Source: Vicinamibacteraceae bacterium
GTDB taxonomy: Bacteria > Planctomycetota > Phycisphaerae > Phycisphaerales > UBA5793
Direction of reading: 5' to 3'
Length of the DNA: 35,441 bases
Assembly: GCA_011525805.1 (NCBI GenBank)
Contig: WYBR01000129.1
Location: forward strand, 1-35,441
Part shown: positions 1 through 7,360 of the stretch, one piece after another
Position numbering within the stretch: position 1 is the stretch's first letter
Layout of the letters: each line of letters opens with the position of its first letter
Program-made: the position numbers and the translations under genes
Notes under the pieces: model-generated
Told to the model about the DNA's origin: nothing
What the model saw: only the letters and a program-made list of their open reading frames with translations
Databases searched by the model: none

Positions 1-2
1 CG

Positions 3-431
3 GCCGCAGCCTGGCGCACGCGGGACCGGCCCGCACAGCGTCACCGGCTCGCGGCCCTCTTCCGCATCCACGCCAGCAACATCCGCACGCCGCAGGCGAC
101 GGAGTTCCTGCGCCTGCTCGACCGGCACGTGCAAGGACCGCTGATCGTCGTGCAGGACCGGCTCAATGTTCACAAAGCCGCCGTGAAGCGCTGGCTCGCC
201 GGTCGCCCGCCCGATGCGCCGCGCGTGATGATCGAATGGCTGCCGCCCTATGCGCCCGAGCTCAACCCGGCCGAGCAGTTGTGGAACAACGGCAAACGCG
301 TGGACCTGGCCAACTTCGTCCCCGCCGACCGCGACGACCTGCGCGGCCGCGTCCGCCGCTCGCTCATCCGCCAGCGCTGCTCGCCCAACCTGCTCGCGTC
401 TGCCTTCGATCACGCGAAACTTCCCCTATGA
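3..431 (+). CDS. IS630-family transposase, C-terminal part (cut by window edge)
   Basis: The reading frame is open from the left edge, so the N-terminus and first catalytic Asp lie outside the window. The visible ~142 residues match the C-terminal half of the DDE catalytic domain of IS630-type transposases: a strand ending in VVQDRLNVHKA supplies the second acidic residue, and LPPYAPELNPAEQLWNN supplies the final Glu in the characteristic YAPELNPxExLW signature. The family cuts and pastes DNA at TA dinucleotides. The gene ends in a normal stop, so this end is not visibly truncated. Whether the element is intact cannot be judged, and I could not identify its terminal inverted repeat in the bases after the stop. 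A first in-frame ATG at 129 is internal to the domain and is not a real start. Confidence 0.88.
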   Translation, partial: AAAWRTRDRPAQRHRLAALFRIHASNIRTPQATEFLRLLDRHVQGPLIVVQDRLNVHKAAVKRWLAGRPPDAPRVMIEWLPPYAPELNPAEQLWNNGKRVDLANFVPADRDDLRGRVRRSLIRQRCSPNLLASAFDHAKLPL

Positions 432-547
432 CCACTAGCGTCTATATCCGCGCAGAGGTCAATAGGCAGGTGGGCACCAGTACAGTGAGCGGCTGCTTCT
501 GCACCATTCGGCGATGCGCATGGCCTTGTGGCGGGTGCGACACCTTC

Positions 548-641
548 GATCCTCCCTTGCTCGCGCGTCGGGCTCGTTGATCCTCCCTCGCTCACGCTTC
601 AGGCTCGTTTGATCCTCCCTTGCCCGCGCGTCGGGCTCCCC
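548..641. repeat. Three degenerate tandem repeats of about 31 bp
   Basis: Units begin at 548, 579 and 611, each starting GATCCTCCCT and containing a GCTCRCGCKTC-GGCTC-like core. They lie between the transposase and pyrG. The stretch 432-684 otherwise shows no gene; it probably holds the pyrG promoter but no clear -35/-10 pair was found. A TACACT box at 675-680 is too close to the ATG at 685 to serve unless the message is almost leaderless. Confidence 0.6.
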
Positions 642-684
642 GCTTGTCCACTCGCCCGCTCGGCTTTGGCGGTTACACTATCCC

Positions 685-2715
685 ATGCCCGACCGATCGA
701 CTGCTCGCAGCCCGCATACGAACCCTGCGCTCCTCGCCCAGTTTGGCGCGCCGGAGGAGACGACTGAGTACTACTCGCCCGTGCCCAAGGGCTATCTGCC
801 CGGCCGGCACCGCTACGTGGCCGTGTTCGGCACGGTCATGTCCGGGCTGGGCAAGGGCATCTTCTCGTCGTCAATCGCCAAACTCCTCAAGGACAAGGGC
901 TTGTCGGTCGCCCCGATCAAACTCGAGGGCTACCTCAACATCGACGCGGGCACGCTCAACCCCTATCGCCACGGCGAAGTCTTCGTCCTCGACGACGGCA
1001 CCGAGTGCGACATGGACCTGGGCACGTACGAACGCATCCTCGATCAGAACCTCTCCCTGGCCAACTTCACCACCGCGGGGCGCATCTACTCGACGGTTCT
1101 GGAGCGCGAGCGGCTGGGAGGGTACCTCGGCCGCGACGTGCAGATGATCCCGCACGTGACGGGCGAGGTGAAGCGGCTGCTGCGGCAACTGGCGATGACG
1201 GGCGCGCCGCCCCCGGCCGCGTCCTCGCCTCCACCCCGGCCCTCCGCCGCACCCCCACCCCGGCCCTCCCCCGCAGAGCCGGGGGAGGGAGTTGTCGGCG
1301 GGCCGGCGGATGTCGTCTTCGTCGAAGTCGGCGGGACGGCGGGCGACTTTGAGAACGGCTTCTACATCGAAGCCCTGCGCGAACTGGCGTTTGAGGAAGG
1401 CCCCGGCAGCGTGTGCTTCGTGGCGCTCACCTACGTGATCGAGCCGGAGATCCTCGGCGAGCAGAAGTCCAAGGCAGCCCAATTGGGCATCAAGCGATTG
1501 CTCGAGGTCGGCATTCAGCCGCACATCGTCGCCTGCCGCGCCAAGAACCCCGTGACGAACACAGTGCGGCAGAAGATTGCGATGTTCTCCAATGTGCCGC
1601 TCAACCGCACGTTCTCGATGCACGATCGCGAGTCGATCTACGTCATCCCCGATGCGCTGCGGGCGCAGGGGCTGGACCGGCAGGTGCTGTCGATCCTGAA
1701 CCTGCACGACCGGGTGAACCAGGTGACCGAAGACGCGGCTCGCGAGAAGTGGGGCGGGTTCGTCGCGTCGCTGACGCGCCCCAAGAAGCACAAGGTGACG
1801 ATCGGCATCACCGGCAAATACGCCGCGCTGCGGGACGCCTACGCCTCGATCGACAAGGCCCTGGAGCATTGCAGCGCCGAACTCTCGGCCGAGATCGACG
1901 TGAAGTGGATCGACACGACGGAGATCAGCGAGAAGAACGTGGCCGGGGCGATGAAGGGGGTCAACGGCATCATCGTGCCCGGCGGGTTCGGCGCCCGCGG
2001 CGTCGAGGGCAAGATCGCCTGCGCCCGACACTGCCGCGAGAATCACATTCCCTACATGGGGATCTGCCTCGGCTTCCAGGTGGCGGTGATCGAGTATGCG
2101 CGGAATGTCCTGGGCCTGAGCGGCGCGAACTCGACGGAGTTCGACGCGAACTGCGCCGATGCGGTCATCAGCGAGTTGCCCGAGCAGAAGCAGATCGAGG
2201 GCCTCGGCGGGACGATGCGGCTGGGCGGTCAGGAAGTGGTGATTGAGCCGGACACGCTCGCGGCGTTTCTCTACGCCGACAGCCCGCAGCGCCGCGCGGC
2301 GGGATCTCAGACCCCAGGTCTCAAGTCTCAAGCCGTCTTCGTGCGCGAGCGCTTCCGCCACCGCTACGAGGTTGAGCCGAAGTACGTCGATCGATTCCAG
2401 GCGGCGGGGATGATCTTCTGCGGCCGGCATCCAAAGCATCCGATCATGCAGGTGCTGGAGTTGCGGCATGAGGATCATCCGTACTTCATCGGCGGGCAGT
2501 TTCATCCGGAGTTGACGAGCCGGCCGCTGCAACCCAACCCGCTTTTTGCGGGGCTGATCGCGGCGGCGGCGCAGCACGCGCGGCCGGGCCTGCGGCCGGA
2601 GGAGGTGTCGGCCCGCTGGCTGCGCCCTTTCGTGCCGAGCACCTCGACCGCCACGGCTGAGTCGCCCGCGGTCTCGATCGCCTCTCCGGGCCTTCCGACA
2701 GCCCTGGCGCGGTGA
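685..2715 (+). CDS. pyrG: CTP synthase (glutamine-hydrolysing)
   Basis: Makes CTP from UTP, ATP and glutamine in the cytoplasm, the last step of pyrimidine nucleotide synthesis. At 676 residues it is much longer than the usual ~540. The synthetase domain carries the P-loop-like GLGKG (about 54-58), the Lys in PIKLEGY (79), the Mg ligands in CDMDLGTYER (Asp 111) and VEVGGTAGD (Glu 214). The glutamine amidotransferase domain has the nucleophile Cys in GICLGFQ and the His/Glu pair in GQFHPEL. Extra length comes from a ~42-residue N-terminal extension, a Pro/Ala/Ser-rich insertion at 174-207 between the kinase-like motifs, a second short insertion near 533-552, and a ~35-residue tail. Both insertions look like repeat DNA at base level. 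A GTG at 781 would remove most of the N-terminal extension. The synthetase part is divergent from the E. coli enzyme but the catalytic residues are retained. Confidence 0.96.
   Translation: MPDRSTARSPHTNPALLAQFGAPEETTEYYSPVPKGYLPGRHRYVAVFGTVMSGLGKGIFSSSIAKLLKDKGLSVAPIKLEGYLNIDAGTLNPYRHGEVFVLDDGTECDMDLGTYERILDQNLSLANFTTAGRIYSTVLERERLGGYLGRDVQMIPHVTGEVKRLLRQLAMTGAPPPAASSPPPRPSAAPPPRPSPAEPGEGVVGGPADVVFVEVGGTAGDFENGFYIEALRELAFEEGPGSVCFVALTYVIEPEILGEQKSKAAQLGIKRLLEVGIQPHIVACRAKNPVTNTVRQKIAMFSNVPLNRTFSMHDRESIYVIPDALRAQGLDRQVLSILNLHDRVNQVTEDAAREKWGGFVASLTRPKKHKVTIGITGKYAALRDAYASIDKALEHCSAELSAEIDVKWIDTTEISEKNVAGAMKGVNGIIVPGGFGARGVEGKIACARHCRENHIPYMGICLGFQVAVIEYARNVLGLSGANSTEFDANCADAVISELPEQKQIEGLGGTMRLGGQEVVIEPDTLAAFLYADSPQRRAAGSQTPGLKSQAVFVRERFRHRYEVEPKYVDRFQAAGMIFCGRHPKHPIMQVLELRHEDHPYFIGGQFHPELTSRPLQPNPLFAGLIAAAAQHARPGLRPEEVSARWLRPFVPSTSTATAESPAVSIASPGLPTALAR
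1264..1289. repeat. Palindromic hairpin inside pyrG, loop CAGAGC
   Basis: A perfect 10-bp stem (CCCTCCCCCG at 1264-1273 against 1280-1289) encloses the hexaloop CAGAGC (1274-1279). It lies inside the in-frame Pro-rich insertion of pyrG (1204-1305), preceded by CCACCCCGGCCCTCC-type sequence repeated twice. The same loop, in either orientation, caps the intergenic hairpins at 7095-7360 and 35269-35418, though the stem sequence is unrelated and the GGTGC flank is absent here. Confidence 0.75.
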
Positions 2716-2904
2716 GGGCGCTGGACCCATTGGCGCGTGCGGCGTCCTTCGTGGCGGGCCGGGTCATGGTCGCCTCATCCGGCACACGGCGATCACGCGG
2801 AGAATGAGTGCCGTGATTCAAGCCCCCCGGTCAGCAGGTCCGAAAGTAGCACGGTGGCGCCCTACGATTGCCCGCGCCCGCGGCCGGGCCACGAGGACTC
2901 TCCC

Positions 2905-3414
2905 ATGAACGCGATGAGACAGAGGAAGACGAGCCGGCGCCGCCTGCTGCTTGCCGCCGCTGTGTCGCTCGCCGCCGGTGCGGGCTGCGGCTATCGCCCC
3001 GGCGGGCAGGGCTGGAAAGGCTCCTCCGAGACGTGGCGGAGCACCGAGTTTCTGCCGGCGACGCTCACGCTCGTGGACACGCGCAGCGGTGAAGAGGTGT
3101 GGACGCAGGACATCCCCGTGGGCTACCAGATGGTCACGCGGTTCATCGAGGGCGGCGGGCCAGACCGCATCGAGCGGCCCGACCGGCTCGAATACCAGAT
3201 CTTCCAGAACGGGACGCGTTACGGCAAACTCCGCTCCGCCGTCGCCGTGCCCCCGGTGAACTGCCGGCGCTGGGAACTGACCTACCGCGAAGCGCCGGAG
3301 TACGCGGAAGACGGCCTGCGCAACGGCTTCTTCGGCAACATGCCTCCCTGGCTCGAACTGCCGCCGCGCCGCGCCCCCGACCTGAGCGAAGACAAGCCGC
3401 TCTACGAGAAGTAG
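2905..3414 (+). CDS. Exported lipoprotein of unknown function
   Basis: A 169-residue protein starting at the ATG at 2905, which follows a GAGG ribosome site about 8 bases upstream; the frame is open further upstream but without signs of coding. The N-terminus has a basic stretch (RQRKTSRRR), a hydrophobic run and a lipobox LAAGAGC, with Cys 28 as the lipidated residue. The SRRRLLL sequence resembles a twin-arginine signal but may be fortuitous. The mature part contains TLVDTRSGEEVWTQDIPVGYQ and is rich in Arg, Glu and Pro, ending in a proline-rich tail. I do not recognise the family. It probably faces the periplasm. It is a monocistron after pyrG, 189 bases downstream. Confidence 0.82.
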   Translation: MNAMRQRKTSRRRLLLAAAVSLAAGAGCGYRPGGQGWKGSSETWRSTEFLPATLTLVDTRSGEEVWTQDIPVGYQMVTRFIEGGGPDRIERPDRLEYQIFQNGTRYGKLRSAVAVPPVNCRRWELTYREAPEYAEDGLRNGFFGNMPPWLELPPRRAPDLSEDKPLYEK

Positions 3415-3576
3415 ATCGCTTGGCGCACAAGCGTCGCCGCGTCGCGCCTTGAGACGAGGCCGAGGCGCCAGCGAGAACGAATCCCCCTGCCCTTCACACA
3501 CATCGCCCCACGCGGGACGATGCGTGGCGCCCGTATCCGATCCCCACGCGCGAGCGCGGACGAGTGCCTTAGCATT

Positions 3577-3665
3577 TGTTTCACAACTGACGTCGAAGTG
3601 GTGGAACGGGCCTCTGGCCCGTTCGGTTTGGACGGGCGAGACGCCTGTCCCACCGTTGTGAAACA
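3577..3665. repeat. Composite palindrome: outer 11-bp stem with two inner hairpins
   Basis: TGTTTCACAAC (3577-3587) is an exact inverted match of 3655-3665. Inside lie two further hairpins: 3604-3624, a 9-bp stem with loop TCT, and 3630-3650, a 9-bp stem with one G-T pair and loop AGA. Together these could fold as a three-way junction in DNA or RNA. CTTAGC occurs just outside on both sides (3569-3574 and 3673-3678), possibly a target duplication. The gap 3415-3784 holds no gene; it contains this element and a further run of GCTTCG-rich low-complexity sequence. Confidence 0.65.
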
Positions 3666-3731
3666 GTCTCTTAGCGATTCTCTCGTCGCTTCGCTCCTCG
3701 CGTCCTCGCTTGCGCTTCGGCCTGGTTGGTT

Positions 3732-3759
3732 ATCGCGGTTGGCGGGCAATCGCCGCGAT
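3732..3759 (-). terminator. Possible weak terminator hairpin downstream of pdxH
   Basis: ATCGCGG (3732-3738) pairs with CCGCGAT (3753-3759), with additional TTG/CAA pairing inside. It lies 25 bases beyond the pdxH stop on the minus strand. No T-run follows, so the role is uncertain. Confidence 0.35.
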
Positions 3760-3784
3760 TAAGACAGACCATGCGGAGGCGGCG

Positions 3785-4405
3785 CTACGGATACACCCTT
3801 CGCGGCGTCCATCCCACCGCGCTTCGCTCGTAGATGACGCGCTCGTGAATGCGGCTGGTGCGGCCGACCCAGAACTCGATCGTGCGCGGAGTGAGGACGT
3901 AGCCGCCCCAGTGCGGCGGTCGCGGGACCGGGCCACCCGCGAAGCGAGCCCCCGCCTCGAAGACGCGCTCGAGCAGCGTTTCCCAGTCGGGCAGGTCCGC
4001 GCTCTGGTCGCTCGCCCAGGCCCCCAACTGGCTCTCGCGGCTGCGCGTGGCGAAGTAGCGGTCCGAGACTTCGGCGCTCGCCTTTTCGACCACGCCATCG
4101 AGGCGCACGACTCGGTCGAGCCGGTCCCAGTGCATCGTCGCGGCGACGTTCGGATTCGCCTCCATCTCGCGGGCCTTGCGGCTGCGGTAGTTGGTGAAGA
4201 ACGTCAGCCGCCCCGTCGCGGCGTCGTAGTATTTGTGCAGGACGGGTCGCACGCTCGGCCGGCCCTGCGCATCGACCGTGGCGAGGTAGAGCACGTTCCA
4301 GTTCGGCTGGCCCGACTCGCGCTGCGCGAAGTCGAACCACTGCGCCAGCAGCGCGCAGGGATCCTCCGGGATCGACTCAAAGACGACCTCGTCATTGCGG
4401 GGCAT
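3785..4405 (-). CDS. pdxH: Pyridoxamine/pyridoxine 5'-phosphate oxidase
   Basis: FMN enzyme that oxidises pyridoxine or pyridoxamine 5'-phosphate to pyridoxal 5'-phosphate, the last step of vitamin B6 cofactor synthesis and salvage. The ~206-residue product aligns along the E. coli enzyme: PEDPCALLAQWF near the start, the FMN-binding FFTNYRSRKAREMEANP, MHWDRLDRVVRLDG, the ESQLGAWASDQS motif, HWGGYVLTPRTIEFW and a C-terminal RIHERVIYERSAVGWTPRRVYP. The start is uncertain: ATG at 4405 gives a family-typical length, while ATGs at 4435 and 4471 are in frame and have no better ribosome site. Anything further upstream runs into the inverted-repeat element at 4478, which therefore sits in this gene's promoter region. 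Confidence 0.93.
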   Translation of the reverse strand: MPRNDEVVFESIPEDPCALLAQWFDFAQRESGQPNWNVLYLATVDAQGRPSVRPVLHKYYDAATGRLTFFTNYRSRKAREMEANPNVAATMHWDRLDRVVRLDGVVEKASAEVSDRYFATRSRESQLGAWASDQSADLPDWETLLERVFEAGARFAGGPVPRPPHWGGYVLTPRTIEFWVGRTSRIHERVIYERSAVGWTPRRVYP

Positions 4406-4477
4406 GGCAAACGCTAGGCTGGCGCTGCGGCGCATGCGCTGCGCGTCGATGGCGAGAGGGCGCGGCGGCATGGCGAT

Positions 4478-4951
4478 GGGTGTAGTCCACGTTTGTGGCA
4501 GCTGCGATGCAGGGCTTGACGGCGCGTCACTCGGGATCATGGTCGGCGAGCAGCCGGCGACAGCCGGTTGCGTTCACGGCCCCGGGGGGCCAACGAATGT
4601 AGCCACGGGTGCAGCGACGCGCAGCGAGCGGAACCCGTGGAGAGAGCGCTCTGAATCTTCTAATCGCCCCGGGAGGGGCGATGGAAGTGTGCGATGAGCA
4701 AGTGTGCGATTCATTCCAGCGCCGTTCGCCAAAGAACGTCGCAGGCCTCCGCCGACCCTTCGGGGCGGTGAAATCTCTGCGCGCCGCTGACCACGGGTTC
4801 CGCTCGCCAGGCAGCGCCTCGGCTCGCTGCACCCGTGGCTCCGCTCGCGCGCCCCGCCGGGGCGAAAGCCGCGCGCGAAGCGAAATGGATGAAGGCCGCA
4901 ACTCGTCCGCCGCCTCGGACGTCGCATGTGCCACAATCTTGGACTACTCCC
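4478..4951. mobile_element. MITE-like element with terminal inverted repeats, copy 1
   Basis: A 474-bp element. Its ends are imperfect inverted repeats of about 30 bp beginning GGGTGTAGTCCA at 4478 and matching the complement of the sequence ending at 4951; both carry TTGTGGCA and TGCGA a few bases further in. A subterminal pair (about 4600-4640 and 4790-4835, CCACGGGT...AACCCGTGG types) is also inverted, and a small hairpin ATCGCCCC/GGGGCGAT lies near 4665-4684. It contains the direct repeat AAGTGTGCGAT twice. The second copy at 9111 is similar in length and, over the inner half, roughly 85-90% identical by eye. No transposase is inside; open frames through it are not codon-conserved. It lies between divergent pdxH and the gene at 5026. 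Confidence 0.8.
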
Positions 4952-5025
4952 CCTGGCGATGGCGCGGGAGCGCGGCGTCGGCGGCGGGGCTATCCTTGGC
5001 TGACCGGGGGGAGGCGACAGCGAGC

Positions 5026-5535
5026 ATGAGCAGCGACTCACATCCCCGGTCCAGTGACTCCGCGCGCGTCGGAACCATCGAAACCGCGCTCCCCCGAGAT
5101 TCGATTCGACACCGCCTCTCCGAGGGCAATCGGCGCGGCCGGCTGCCCGAGGTCGCGTGGTCGGGTGAGTCGACGTTCCGAATGGCGCTGCCCTCGCATC
5201 CCGTCGTCACCGACCTCGTGGGGCGCATCGAGGAAGGTTCGCAAGGCGCCAAGCGCCGAGTCGTCTTCGACCTGGAGGTGCATCGGCGTCCGATTCTCCT
5301 GCTCGTGCTGGCGAACGTGGCGTTCATGGCCGTCGGCCCATGGAGCACGGAGTTGTTCGTGAAGGTGCACTCCTGGTACTGGCAGCCGCCGTTGTGTCTG
5401 CTCCTCGCGGGATGGATCGCGTGGAAGTGGCCGCGACGGGCGCTGGCGGACGCCCGCGTTCTGGCGCCGAAGTGGCTCGGGGAGATTCGGGCGAGGCTGG
5501 AGGGCCACGGGGGCTTAACTGCGCCGCCCGGCTGA
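5026..5535 (+). CDS. Small membrane protein of unknown function
   Basis: A 169-residue protein. The ATG at 5026 is preceded by a GGGGGAGG ribosome site about 12 bases upstream, and longer in-frame starts would run into the inverted-repeat element. The first ~85 residues are polar and probably cytoplasmic (EVHRRPILL leads into the membrane), followed by two transmembrane segments around residues 89-107 and 125-140 separated by a Trp/Tyr-rich turn, then a basic tail WPRRALADARVLAPKWLGEIRARLEG. I recognise no family. Its stop is only 14 bases before the start of the transhydrogenase gene, so the two are probably co-transcribed. Confidence 0.72.
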   Translation: MSSDSHPRSSDSARVGTIETALPRDSIRHRLSEGNRRGRLPEVAWSGESTFRMALPSHPVVTDLVGRIEEGSQGAKRRVVFDLEVHRRPILLLVLANVAFMAVGPWSTELFVKVHSWYWQPPLCLLLAGWIAWKWPRRALADARVLAPKWLGEIRARLEGHGGLTAPPG

Positions 5536-5549
5536 CCGATAACGGGATC

Positions 5550-7010
5550 ATGGTGCACTACGACCTCGTCTGTATCGGTTGCGGCCCGGCGGGCGAGAAG
5601 GCCGCCACCCAGGCCGCCTACTTCAAGCGCCGCGTCGCGGTCGTCGAGTACGAAGCCCGGCCGGGCGGCGCCATGGTCAACACGGGCACCATCCCCTCGA
5701 AGACGCTGCGCGAGACCGCCCTGCTCCTCTCCGCCGTGCGCCGCCGGTCGGTGCCCGGCATCAGCCTGAAGGTGGATCGGGGCGTCTCGATCCTCTCGCT
5801 CATGGCGCGGATGCTCGCCGTTCAGCAGGTTGAGCACGACCGCATCGAGTCGGCCATCGACCGCCATGCGATTGACGTGATCAGCGGCCGGGGCGTCATC
5901 GTCGACCCTCACACCGTGCGCATCACGCGCAATGACGGCGCCACCCACGACCTGCGCACCGAGCACATCCTCATCGCCACCGGCAGCCGGCCCACCGACC
6001 TCAAGTCCCTCGGCTACGAGCATCCGCGAATCGTCGATTCCGACGGCCTGCTGCGGCTCGACTACCTGCCCGACTCGCTCACGATCGTGGGCGGAGGCGT
6101 GATCGGGTGCGAGTACGCGTGCGTCTTCGGCGAATTGGGCGTCAACGTCGCGCTCATCGAGCCGCGTGAAGTCGTGCTCGGCTTCCTGGACGATGAGATT
6201 CGCGCGGCGCTGCTCAAGACGATGGAGGCGGCGGGCATCCGCATCGAGACGGGCCGCGCCGTCAAGCGAATCATCGCGCCCGAGGGCGAGGGCGACGTCC
6301 GCGTCATCCTCGCCGACGGCACCGCCGTCGATTCCTCGCACGTCCTCTACGCCGCCGGCCGCTGCGGAAACACCGAGAACCTCGGCCTTGAGAACATTGG
6401 CGTCGAGCCCAACGCCCGCGGCTATCTCACCGTGGACGAGACGTACGAGACCTCGTGCCCGGGCGTCTATGCCGCGGGCGACGTGATCGGCTTTCCGGCG
6501 CTGGCGTCGACTTCGATGGAGCAGGGACGGGTGGCGGCGTGCCGGATGTTCGGCCTTGACTACAAGAAGGCCATCTCCAACATCATCCCCATCGGCCTGT
6601 ACACCATCCCCCCCATCGGGACCGTCGGCCTCACCGAGGCGGAGGCGCGAAAGGCCGGGCGCGACGTGATGATCGGCCGCGCCGCGCTCGCCCTCACGGC
6701 GCGCGGGCGCATCCTCGAAGCCGACAATCTCCCCAACGTCGGCTTCGTCAAGATCGTCTTCGAGTACCCGAGCCGGCAACTGCTCGGCGCGCAGATCATC
6801 GGAGACGAGGCGACCGAACTCATCCACATCGCGCAGATGGTGCTCGGGTCGACCGCGAGTGATCGCACCATCGACCGCTTCGTCCACGCCGTGTTCAATT
6901 ACCCGACTCTGAGCGAGACCTACCGCCTCGCGGCGGTGAACGGTCTGCAGAACATCGCGCTGCGCGAAGGCCGCAGCGACCAGATCGCCGCGCGGGCGAA
7001 GGTGGCGTAG
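5550..7010 (+). CDS. sthA: Soluble NAD(P) transhydrogenase-like flavoprotein
   Basis: A 486-residue FAD protein of the pyridine nucleotide-disulfide oxidoreductase fold, best matching SthA, which transfers hydride between NADPH and NAD in the cytoplasm. The FAD-binding GCGPAG is at 10-15, the NAD-binding VGGGVIGCEYA near 173-183, the second FAD motif VYAAGDVIGFPALAS near 308, and the dimerisation end FNYPTLSETYRLAAVNGL matches E. coli SthA closely. The redox-active Cys pair of lipoamide dehydrogenases is absent: the segment GGAMVNTGTIPSK (39-51) has Met 42 and Thr 47 at those positions. E. coli SthA still keeps the first Cys. That loss argues for transhydrogenase and against a disulfide reductase. 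The start ATG at 5550 has only a weak GGGA upstream. Confidence 0.88.
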   Translation: MVHYDLVCIGCGPAGEKAATQAAYFKRRVAVVEYEARPGGAMVNTGTIPSKTLRETALLLSAVRRRSVPGISLKVDRGVSILSLMARMLAVQQVEHDRIESAIDRHAIDVISGRGVIVDPHTVRITRNDGATHDLRTEHILIATGSRPTDLKSLGYEHPRIVDSDGLLRLDYLPDSLTIVGGGVIGCEYACVFGELGVNVALIEPREVVLGFLDDEIRAALLKTMEAAGIRIETGRAVKRIIAPEGEGDVRVILADGTAVDSSHVLYAAGRCGNTENLGLENIGVEPNARGYLTVDETYETSCPGVYAAGDVIGFPALASTSMEQGRVAACRMFGLDYKKAISNIIPIGLYTIPPIGTVGLTEAEARKAGRDVMIGRAALALTARGRILEADNLPNVGFVKIVFEYPSRQLLGAQIIGDEATELIHIAQMVLGSTASDRTIDRFVHAVFNYPTLSETYRLAAVNGLQNIALREGRSDQIAARAKVA

Positions 7011-7094
7011 GAAAAGTCACGGAGGGGCCCTTTCCGTCCTCTTCACTCAGGCCCGCGAAGCATGGCACCGCGCGGCGGAGTTCAGAGATGGTGC

Positions 7095-7360
7095 CATGCA
7101 TTGACCCGCTCTGGGGTCGATGCATGGCGGCGGGCCAGGGCGCTCGATTGGTGGTGCCATGCATTGACCCGCTCTGGAGTCGATGCATGTCGAGCGGGCA
7201 AGGGCTCTCGTGGGGTGCCACTGCACGCTCGCGGCTCTGAGCGACAGTGCAGTGCGAAGGGCAAGGATGCTCGTCCTCGCCGGCGCTTCGGCCTGGTCGT
7301 GAGACGCGATACGTCGGCGTTTGCACTCTCGCCATGCTTCGCCCAGAGCGGCGAAACATG
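7095..7360. repeat. Array of four hairpins with common GCTCTG/CAGAGC loop
   Basis: Hairpin 1: arms 7095-7107 and 7114-7126, loop GCTCTG, one G-T pair. Hairpin 2: arms 7158-7170 and 7177-7189, same loop, same stem family. Hairpin 3: arms 7219-7233 and 7240-7254, loop GCTCTG, a different stem beginning CACTGCACG, 12 of 15 positions paired. Hairpin 4: arms 7333-7343 and 7350-7360, loop CAGAGC, a third stem, in the opposite orientation. Read in one orientation each is preceded by GGTGC, and hairpins 1-3 are followed by GGGCMAGG and a CTCG box, giving modules of roughly 62 bp. The gap 7011-7412 has no gene otherwise. A half copy (GCGAAGCATGGCACC) lies at 7054-7068. Confidence 0.85.

Noticed and set aside
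871-2730. A 619-codon minus-strand frame opposite pyrG
   Set aside because: PyrG catalytic motifs are on the other strand; this product is Arg/His/Leu-rich without domains.
3710-4417. Plus-strand 235-codon frame opposite pdxH
   Set aside because: PdxH matches its family along its length on the minus strand; this is its shadow.
4944-6887. A 647-codon open frame on the minus strand
   Set aside because: Shadow of the transhydrogenase and the small membrane protein, with Asp/Gly/Arg-rich low-complexity translation and no family motif.
7095-7254. CRISPR-like array
   Set aside because: The units are hairpin modules of unequal content without constant repeats and unique spacers, and no cas genes are present.
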